This document shows, piece after piece, positions 22,519 through 31,280 of a DNA stretch of 64,000 nucleotides. The DNA is taken from positions 4,002,001-4,066,000 of the forward strand of contig OX104112.1 of assembly GCA_944474755.1 (NCBI GenBank), written 5' to 3'. The notes beneath the pieces were generated by a model that was not told where the DNA came from, did no database searches, and worked only from the letters and a program-made list of their open reading frames with translations. The position numbers and the translations under genes were made by a program. The stretch comes from Limnoperna fortunei (taxonomy: Eukaryota > Mollusca > Bivalvia > Mytilida > Modiolidae). The number at the start of each line of letters is the position of its first letter. Position 1 is the stretch's first letter.

Positions 22519-25498
22519 TTAGGGAGGGTACTGTAGGATATGTTTACCCTACAGGTCCAAGAGGAGGGTATACTTAAGGATATGTTTTAACTTACAGGTC
22601 CAAGAAGAGGGGGATACTGCTGGAAATGTTTTAACATATAGGTCCAAGAGTAGGGGGATACTGTAGGATATGTTTACCCTATGGGTCCAAGAGGAGGGGG
22701 ATCTATAGATTATGTTTACACTACAGGTCCAAGGGAGGAGGATCTATAGATTATGTTTACCCTACAGGTCCAAGAGGAGGGAATACTGTAGGATATGTTT
22801 ATTCTACATGTCCAAGAGGAGGGGATACTGTAGGATATGTTTACCCTACAGGTCCAAGAGGAGGGGATACTGTAGGATATGTTTACCCTACAGGTCCAAG
22901 AGGAGGGGATACTGTAGGATATGTTTACCCTACAGGTCCAAGAGGAGGGGATACTGTAGGATATATTTACTGTACAGGTCCAAGAGGAGGGGATACTGTA
23001 GGATATATTTACTGTACAGGTCCAAGAGGAGGGGATACTGTAGGATATATTTACTGTACAGGTCCAAGAGGAGGGGATACTGTAGGATATATTTACTGTA
23101 CAGGTCCAAGAGGAGGGGATACTGTAGGATATATTTACTGTATAGGTCCAAGAGGAGGGGATACTGTAGGATATATTTATTCTACATGTCCAAGAGAAGA
23201 AGATACTGTAGGATATGTTTACCCTACAGGTCCAAGAGGAGGGGATACTGTAGGATATGTTTACCCTACAGGCCCAAGAGGAGGGATACTGTAGGATATA
23301 TTTATTCTACATGTCCAAGAGAAGGAGATACTGTAGGATATGTTTACCCTACAGGTCCAAGAGGAGGGGATACTGTAGGATATGTTTATTCTACATGTCC
23401 AAGAGAAGTAGATACTGTAGGATATGTTTATTGTACAGGTCCAAGAGGAGGGGATACTGTAGGATATATTTATTCTACATGTCCAAGAGAAAGAGATACT
23501 GTAGGAGATGTTTACCCTACAGGTCCAAGAAGAGGGGATACTGTAGGATATGTTTACCCTACAGGTCCAAGAGGAGGGGATACTGTATGATATGTTTATT
23601 GTACATGTCCAAGAGGAGGGGATACTGTAGGATATGTTTACTGTACAGGTCCAAGAGGAGTAGAAACTGTAGGATATGTTTACCCTACAGGTCCAAGAGG
23701 AGGTGATACTGTAGGATATGTTTATTGTACATGTCCAAGAGGAGGGATACTGTAGGATATGTTTACTGTACAGGTCCAAGAGGAGGGGATACTGTAGGAT
23801 ATGTTTACTGTACAGGTCCAAGAGGAGGGGATACTGTAGGATATGTTTACTGTACAGGTCCAAGAGGAGGGGATACTGTAGGATATATTTATTCTACATG
23901 TCCAAGAGAAGGAGAAACTGTAGGATATGTTTACCCTACAGGTCCAAGAGGAGGGGATACTGTATGATATGTTTATTGTACATGTCCAAGAGGAGGGGAT
24001 ACTGTAGGATATATTTTTTCTACATGTCCAACAGAAGGAGATACTGTAGGATATGTTTACCCTACAGGTCCAAGAGAGGGGATACTGTAGGATATATTTT
24101 TTCTACATGTCCAAGATAAGGAGATACTGTAGGATATGTTTACCCTACAGGTCCAAGAGGAGGGGATACTGTAGGATATGTTTACTGTACAGGTCCAAGA
24201 GGAGGGGATACTGTAGGATATGTTTACTGTACAGGTCCAAGAGGAGAAGAAACTGTAGGATATGTTTACCCTACAGGTCCAAGAGGAGGGGATACTGTAG
24301 GATATGTTTATTGTACATGTCCAAGAGGAGGGGATACTGTAGGATATATTTTTTCTACATGTCCAAGAGAAGGAGAAACTGTAGGATATGTTTACCCTAC
24401 AGGTCCAAGAGGAGGGGATACTGTAGGATATGTTTACGGTACAGGTCCAAGAGGAGGGGATACTGTAGGATATGTTTACGGTACAGGTCCAAGAGGAGGG
24501 GATACTGTAGGATATGTTTACTGTACAGGTCTAAGAGGAGGGGATACTGTAGGATATATTTTTTCTACATGTCCAAGAGAAGGAGATACTGTAGGATATG
24601 TTTACCCTACAGGTCCAAGAGGAGGGGATACTGTAGGATATGTTTACCCTACAGGTCCAAGGAGAGGGGATACTGTAGGATATGTTTACCCTACAGGTCC
24701 AAGACGAGGGGATACTGTATGATATGTTTATTGTACATGTCCAAGAGGAGGGGATACTGTAGGATATATTTTTTCTACATGTCCAAGAGAAGGAGAAACT
24801 GTAGGATATGTTTACCCTACAGGTCCAAGAGGAGGGGATACTGTAGGATATGTTAACTGTATAGGTCCAAGAGGAGGGGATACTGTAGGATATATTTATT
24901 CTACATGTCCAAGAGAAGGAGATACTGTAGGATATGTTTACCCTACAGGTCCAAGAGGAGGAGATACTGTAAGATATGTTTACTGTACAGGTCCAAGAGG
25001 AGGGGATACTGTAGGATATGTTTACTGTACAGGTCCAAGAGGAGGAGAAACTGTAGGATATGTTTACCCTACAGGTCCAAGAGGAGGGGATACTGTAGGA
25101 TATGTTTATTGTACATGTCCAAGAGGAGGGGATACTGTGGGATATATTTTTTGTACATGTCCAAGAGGAGGGTACAGTAGGATATGTTTACCCTACATGT
25201 CCAAGAGGAGGGGATATTGTAGGATATGTTTACTGTACAGGTCCAAGAGGAGGGGATACTGTAGGATATGTTTACCCTACAGATCTAAGAGGAGGGGGAT
25301 ACTGTAGGATATGTTTACCCTGAAAGTCTTAAAGGAGGGGTCTACTGTAGGATATATTTATTCTACATGTCCAAGAGGAGGGGATATTGTAGGATATGTT
25401 TACCCTACAGGACCAAGGGGGATACTATAGGTTATGTTTACACTACAGGTCTAAGATGAGGGAGCTACTGTTATAGCTACAGGTCCAAGAGGAGGGAA
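22519..25498. repeat. 42-bp array A3, about 71 copies
   Basis: The longest and most homogeneous A array. Units vary mainly at four places: ATGTTTAC/ATATTTAT, CCCTACAGG/CTGTACAGG/TCTACATG, GAGGAGGGG/GAGAAGGAG, and GATACT/GAAACT. Variant units recur in sets; for instance TTTTTTCTACATGTCCAAGA is followed by GAAGGAGAAACTG and then a CCCTACAGG unit at several positions, which indicates amplification of multi-unit blocks. Frames of up to 292 codons are open on both strands because 42 is a multiple of three and the unit lacks stops in several frames. Confidence 0.96.
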
Positions 25499-25705
25499 AA
25501 CTGTGGAATGTAGTATAATATAATGTTATAATAATATGGTGTCTGGGGTCCGATTAGTTAAGGTAGGTAGTCAATGTCATCAGCTATGGATTACCAACAC
25601 TGAGGTTGTGAGTTTGAGCCCAACTTTGGGCAGGGTGGGCTTGAATAAATGGACATGGATTCTCAGACCAAAGGTACATATAAGGAGTGTTAAACAAAAT
25701 AAATA
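25499..25705 (+). mobile_element. tRNA-derived SINE copy S4 with preceding junction
   Basis: The junction TGTGGAATGTAGTATAATAT precedes the SINE as it does at 19430 and 20655. Box A and box B regions, body and tail match S2. Confidence 0.85.
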
Positions 25706-26122
25706 AATGTACATACAGGTCGGATGCATATGGTTCCTGGTCCAAATCAGATATCAGTTATGGTACCAGTCTCTACATTATTCAGATCTGTATTTGTATC
25801 CTTATAAGGGAGCAGTCTTTAAAAATAAAAAACATCATTATACAAATGTAACTTAATTATTATGTTGAAATAATTTTTGATTTATCTCCCTTAGACAACT
25901 AAGTAGAAAGGTACTTAATTTAGACATTTTTTGTTGATACAAATTTTGACATTTATATACCTTAAATGTTAAAACAATTTAAATATTTGAAAAACTGAGA
26001 GGAAATAACATTCGTAAAATTCATCTGAAAGTTAAAATTAGCATTAAATATAAACCTTAGGGAAGAAATACAAAACATTATAGAATCAAAAACCACAGGT
26101 GGCAGAAATTATTTACAGACTA
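25706..26122. repeat. Flank module F4 (long form)
   Basis: Near copy of F2 including CATCTGAAAGTTAAAATTAG, again leading into array B. Confidence 0.9.
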
Positions 26123-26455
26123 TACCTATAGCTGTAAGTAAGCCTCAGGTCAATGTGGAGATCACCTATAGCTGTAAGTAAGCCTCATGTCAAGGGGAGA
26201 TCACCTATAGCTGTAAGTAAGCCTCAGGTCAATGTGGAGATCACCTATAGCTGTAAGTTAGCATCAGGTCAAGGGGAGATCACCTATAGCTGTAAGTAAG
26301 CATCAGGTCAAGGGGAGATCACCTATAGCTGTAAGTAAGCCTCCGGTCAAGGTACAGATCACCTAAAGCTGTAAGTAAGCCTCAGGTCAAGGGGAGATCA
26401 CCTATAGCTGTAAGTAAGACTCATCAGGTCAAGGTCAAGATTACCTATAGCTGCA
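26123..26455. repeat. 39-40-bp array B2, about 8 copies
   Basis: Same unit as B1 (CCTATAGCTGTAAGTAAGCC). The array is much shorter, so B arrays have expanded or contracted independently in the two composite copies. Confidence 0.94.
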
Positions 26456-26780
26456 ACTGCTGCTATTGATAACCAACAATGAGGTTGTGAGTTTGAGCCC
26501 AACTTTGGGCAGGGTGGGATTGAATACATTGACATGGATTCTCAGACTAAAGGTACATGTTAAGGGTGTAAAACAAAACAAATAAATGTACATACAGTTT
26601 GGATGCATCTGGTTCCTGGTCCTAATCAGATATCAGTTATGGTACCAGTCTCTACATTGTTCAGATCTGTATTTATATCCTTATCAGGGAGCAGTCCTTA
26701 AAAATAAAGAAAAACATCATTATAAAAATGTAACTAAATTATTATGTTCAAATAATATCTGAGTTATCTCCCTTAGACAA
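26456..26780. repeat. SINE copy S5 plus truncated flank F5
   Basis: S5 starts inside the tRNA-related part (GATAACCAACAATGAGGTTG) like S3. The flank module then runs only to GAGTTATCTCCCTTAGACAA, after which single-copy sequence begins at about 26781. This marks the right end of the composite block. Confidence 0.85.
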
Positions 26781-27676
26781 TATGTCAGGAAAATCTTACA
26801 AATAATACAGTACCAGAGATTCAAGGTGTCATATCCTTGGAACAGTTTACTCACTGGAGGTATAGAAATATTTCGTGACTTCCTGTTGGTGAGATTTCTC
26901 TGTCTCACAGGGTGAGAAAGCTTATTGTTACATCAATTAATTACATGTATGATGTCATTCATGTCAAGTTATGTTTACACAAATGGCTACCAAGCATACT
27001 GAAGAAATGCCTACAAAATCTAGAATTCTGGTGAGAAAAAGTATCATATCACGCGTGGAAAGCAGATTTAAGAAATTCTCAAACCCATGGCGAAGATATC
27101 TTTTTGTTCAATGCCTCGGGATAGACAAGATATCTTTGCACTTGGTTTTGAGATTTTCTTGTCTCGCCTATCCACTTGTGATAGATGCTATTTATCTCCT
27201 TTATACAGATCTAATATGTTGGGAATATCTTATAAATAATCCAGTACTCAAGATTCCATATTGTGGCAGTCATATTTAATACTCTTATTTAACTTTTAGT
27301 ATCCCTACAGTACTGAGACAAGACCATATTTATTACAAAAAAATTTAATGTTGTATTGTTGTGCATGAAATAGGATTCAAACTTAGAGATAACTGCTACT
27401 TTTGTGGTAGTTAATTGGTGTTGTTGGCCAAATTTTGGCAGCCATTTTGAATGTGACATTGTTATAACTGTATACATACACTTCACTACAGATCATGTGT
27501 ATTCTCTGTTTCCTAGGTGACCACCGTGGGCTGCCCACTCTGTGTTCAGGACTATTGCCCATGGTAGTCCAATGTGGACAGAAGAAGTGCAATTTTAAAA
27601 TGTTATGTGTTCAAAATGTTTGGTAAATGAGAATATTAAAATATAACTGAAAAATGTGTTATGACAATGATTTTTA
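26781..27676. other. Low-copy sequence, no supported gene
   Basis: Several short frames exist. TTTCCTAG followed by a GT-starting open stretch at about 27515-27630 could be a terminal exon (reading DHRGLPTLCSGLL in one frame), with AATAAA near 27713, but I see no family match and no partner exon. Confidence 0.35.
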
Positions 27677-27864
27677 TAAATGTTGGACAAACCTAGTTCA
27701 GTGTAGATGAAACAATAAAATGTACAATATAAGTAATCGCTAAATGTAAAAACTATATTCATGGATGTTATAAATGTTGGACAAACCTAGTTCAGTGTAG
27801 ATGAAACAATAAAATGTACAATATAAGTAATCGCCAAATGTAAAAACTATATTCATGGATGAGT
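27676..27864. repeat. 94-bp tandem duplication
   Basis: ATAAATGTTGGACAAACCTA begins at 27676 and at 27770. The two copies differ at about one base (CGCTAAATG/CGCCAAATG), so the duplication is recent. Confidence 0.93.
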
Positions 27865-28072
27865 TGCAAAGTAATAAATGTGTTTTACTTGATTTTAGTA
27901 AAGCTTACTTTATGCCTGCCCTACACCTGAGAATACAAATCATTCTCTTAAATTTTATGTCAGTCTACTTTGACCTAAAAAAGGAATATAATTTTGTTTT
28001 AAACATGTAATATAATGCTAATAAGGAATTGACAACAACACTTCGTAGGATGCGATATTCTGTATTTATTCT

Positions 28073-28112
28073 TGTCGACTAGTTTCGGCAGTTGCCTGCC
28101 GTCTTCAGGACA
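28073..28112 (-). ncRNA. Hammerhead-ribozyme-like motif, left arm
   Basis: The exact inverted counterpart of the right-arm motif, so transcription of the element from either side would yield one copy in sense. The core, GCAA-capped stem II, GAAAC box and GTC triplet are all intact on the minus strand. Confidence 0.55.
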
Positions 28113-28469
28113 GTTATTACATAAAAATCATAGGCTTATATGCAATTTCAGGTTGACAAAAGTGACGTCACAATGAACAATCGTAGTTATGACGACATAT
28201 AAATATAGATTACAAAGTTTTGAGAAAGAAGATTATCACAGGGAATTAAAAATAAACACTATTTACAATATATTTAATAAATCCTCTTTATAAAAATAAT
28301 ACATTTTACATGACAATATGTGCACTCCCGTTTTAACGTTGTAATGTTTACGTTCTATTTTTAACTTTGTAATCTATATTTATATGTCGTCATAACTACG
28401 ATTGTTCATTGTGACATCACTTTTGTCAACCTGAAATTGCATATAAGCCTATGATTTTTATGTAATAAC

Positions 28470-28509
28470 TGTCCTGAAGACGGCAGGCAACTGCCGAAAC
28501 TAGTCGACA
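28470..28509 (+). ncRNA. Hammerhead-ribozyme-like motif, right arm
   Basis: Stem I would pair TGTC (28470-28473) with GACA (28506-28509). The core CTGAAGA (28474-28480) fits the C-U-G-A-N-G-A box. Stem II is GGCAG, tetraloop GCAA, CTGCC (28482-28495). GAAAC follows at 28496-28500, then TA and GTC, the expected cleavage triplet, at 28503-28505. Stem III is minimal, but ACTAGT is palindromic, so two molecules could form it together, as proposed for short-stem-III hammerheads in retroelements. One oddity: C28481 between the core and stem II is unpaired if G28496 is kept as the conserved G12. Confidence 0.55.
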
Positions 28510-28564
28510 AGAATAAATACAGAATATCGCATCCTACGAAGTGTTGTTGTCAATTCCTTATTAG

Positions 28565-31018
28565 TTTCACTTATACTACGACAACCCTGCATACCTGAGG
28601 TATCCACTTCTTAGGAGCGTTGACTTAGTAAAACTTACACAGTGTTGGTTCACCTTTTCCTCTTTATGTAATATAATGATTAAATTTAATTTAAAATTAA
28701 ACACAAAAAAGTTATAAATTGGCATAAGTGTAGACACTAGTGACACCTCATCGTTGGAAACCGGTCGGTAAGTGGTAGCAAAGTGACAACGCGACTGGAC
28801 GTGGGTTTCCGACGATGGTGACACTTGTGCATGTGTGTATTCAATATATCTGTATGCAATACTCACAAGGTGTCAATGCTGTTGATACTGTGTAGAGACA
28901 CCTGTGTGTACACTCGCAGGTGTGACTGTTGTTGATTATTTGGGTGACAAACCCAGCATCATGGCTTGAATTACTGTGGTACTTGTTAGTTGCCATAGCA
29001 ATAAGTATAAAAACCTGCAATTCTGTGGTCCTGTCATCACTTCTGTGTAGATGCTGTACGGCTACGCTAGAAAGCTATTGAAGATGTTTACCACTGGTCA
29101 AACTCATCCTCATAATGTATGTCTGGACTTCTGAAAGGGAAGGTTCCCCGTGCTGATAGTCATTGTTGAGAAAAAACCTGCTACACATACATCTTGTGAT
29201 GAAAATGCCAACACCCCAAGCAATCACATGGACTCGAGACTGGACATTAACAACCACAGTCAAGATATACATGGAATGATAGAGATGATGGCAGTCTCCA
29301 ATGAATTCCATCTCATACTCCACTTCTCAGATGACAAATCCAGCAGCCTAAAAAGAACAAGACGATAGTAGTGTACTTGGAATTGTTTTTGTTGTTTTGT
29401 TTAACCAAAGATAATAGCCGTTTTGATTGCAAAATATTTTTTTGAAAATTGATAGTTTTTTCAATATGACGCTCATCTCCAGATTGTTTTGATGCAGAAA
29501 ACGGCGGTACAGAAGTAAGGGGCTTACTTTTGTTACAAATTCTTGAAAGCCAGACTGTAATTAGGTTAAAATATACATGATATATGGGTTTTTTTCAATA
29601 TCATGCTTATCTGCCCTTATTACGCTCTTCAACAGATTTTGTAAAAATATATATATTGGATCTGGTACTGATCTGGTTATAGCAGAAATTTCTTTTCTTT
29701 TTTAATCAGAGCAATGAGACTATTATTGGTTAATATTAAAAGCTATTTTTAAGTGTTTGAAATGCAATTTTTGGCACATCATGTGCAAGATAAGGCTGAA
29801 ATGACATTTTTCAAAACAGAATAATGAGAATCAATTTTATAGAAAACAACTGCAATTGGGTGTTGGGTCATTTCCCCTGGTTATGTTGCTCCCCGGTTGT
29901 TGTCGTCACTCAAGAAATTTAATGGAAGACATCATGTGCTTGTGGACAAATACAGGATTTCCATCTCTCAGATAAGCGCAAATGTTGGTTTGACTTAGAG
30001 GTTAAGTATTGTCATCCTTACCTTATATGACCCACGCTAAATCGATTGTTGGCAATGTGAGGGGTGTGAGCACCTGAGTTCACTCTCGTTTCGACTTGAG
30101 TTCACATTGATTGCGATTTGGTTGTTTTATGTGTTTTTGTTTTGTTGTGAAGATTTTGTGTCAGCGGATTTTGGTACACATTTGCTTCTGTAATGAATTT
30201 TGAATTTGGTAACTCTTGTTTTCATCCAATCGTCTTTTCAGGGTATGTTTCTTGCTGTTGAAGGAAATGGATAGTTGTTTTTCAAAGAATATATGAATAT
30301 GCAAAGTAATTATTCATTCCTTTGCATATTAATAATCAATATGAACAATATGACTACATTAACAAAAAAGACATTTTATTAAATAAGATCAATCAATTAA
30401 ATAACTATTTACATGTATATACAAGCCTGCGAATAGATCAATAAACTGAACTTATCAGTTTAGGAACATCCATCTAACAATATATGCAAATACAAAGACA
30501 GTTTTACAGATGCAAACAAATCAGTTATTGTACCTCTAAGAAGATAAGCCATTTACTGGCACTTGTATACAAATTTTTTTTTTATATAATATTGCTCATA
30601 GATATGTTTGCTGTACTTCAAAGAATAAATTAATAAAAGATTATTCATTTACAACGGACAACAATTTATGCACAAGAAAAGTGAATAAATGTTTACACTC
30701 TTCTATATTTTTACAATCATAGCTAATATTTTCATTCTCACAAATCTCTATTAGTACTCAAGTAATATCAACATCTGGCTCATCATAAATATCCTCAACT
30801 ACACAGCATTCCAAGTAAAAAAATTGAATTGTTTGTTGATCACACTCATTTTTATAGTCTGTTGCGCCTAAAAAAAAACCAAAACAGCATGACATAAATG
30901 TCAGTCTCCCATGTACAAGTTGTCTGCAACATATTTAATTATTTTAGAACATACTGATGATTAGCAAGCATAAATTCTCATCAATTTGAAAACCATGTTG
31001 AAAACTGAGAAAGTATAA
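28565..31018. other. Mostly non-coding; an inverted repeat and one possible first exon
   Basis: An imperfect hairpin with arms CATCGTTGGAAACC (about 28749) and GGTTTCCGACGATG (about 28804) is extended by GTGACA-type sequence outside. TATAAAAA at 29006-29013 is followed by an ATG at 29084 whose 11 codons end at a GTATGT donor (29117), which would make a first exon, but no downstream partner was found. A 72-codon frame at 29150-29368 (+) is unassigned. The rest is AT-rich. Confidence 0.35.
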
Positions 31019-31183
31019 TGGGTTCTTTCATACATTTTTGGGAAAGACCGGTTGATCTTTCACAAGTGATAGAAATTTTATGTCTTTTGGCGAGTGGAGT
31101 GCAGCGGAACGAGCGAAAAGACATAAAAATTTCTATCACGAGTGATTGTTCACACTGACTTTCCCAAAAACGTATGAAAGTAC
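31019..31183. mobile_element. Fold-back element
   Basis: TTTCATACATTTTTGGGAAA near 31025 is inverted at the right end as TTTCCCAAAAACGTATGAAA (31161-31180). An inner pair, GATAGAAATTTTATGTCTTT and AAAGACATAAAAATTTCTATC, flanks a G-rich centre GGCGAGTGGAGTGCAGCGGA. The whole element can fold into one long imperfect hairpin. Its right end abuts the stop codon of the integrase-like gene (31184), so it would form the start of that gene's 3' UTR. Confidence 0.75.
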
Positions 31184-31280
31184 CTATTTCTTCCGTAAAC
31201 CAACAACTTTCACATCACTATAACATATAGACTCTCCATTGTTGTAGACTCCATCGTCTCTGACATCCAATATAGGAACA
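31184..31280 (-). CDS. Integrase-like gene, terminal exon
   Basis: After a TTTCCAG acceptor, the single base T completes AG+T (Ser). The frame then encodes VPILDVRDDGVYNN and on to SDVKVVGLRKK and stops at TAG (31184-31186). The phase match supports it as the 3' exon. The protein tail itself is not recognisable. Confidence 0.5.

Larger units (their letters stand above)
28018..28564. mobile_element. Element with 202-bp terminal inverted repeats and ribozyme-like motifs
   Basis: The left arm 28018-28219 and right arm 28363-28564 are inverted copies with very few differences (for example GTGACGTCAC in the left arm against a GTGACATCAC counterpart in the right). The ends read CTAATAAGGAATTGACAAC and its complement, compatible with a TA target duplication at each edge. 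The 143-bp middle (28220-28362) is AT-rich and non-coding. Each arm carries CCTGAAGACGGCAGGCAACT followed by GCCGAAACTAGTCGAC, which folds like a minimal hammerhead ribozyme. Two readings are possible: a long-TIR MITE, or two Penelope-type terminal sequences in inverted orientation (such retroelements are known to carry hammerheads). I cannot decide from one copy. Confidence 0.85.

Noticed and set aside
22712..23590. 292-codon plus-strand open frame with a 14-residue repeat, collagen-like or silk-like at first sight
   Set aside because: It lies wholly inside the 42-bp array. Equivalent frames are open on both strands, the peptide motif changes at each one-base indel, and there is no signal peptide, unique domain or gene-like flank.
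23261..23863. 200-codon minus-strand open frame
   Set aside because: Reverse-strand translation of the same array; repeats of LLDLYSKHILQYP and SSWTCTINISYSI type reflect the 42-bp period only.
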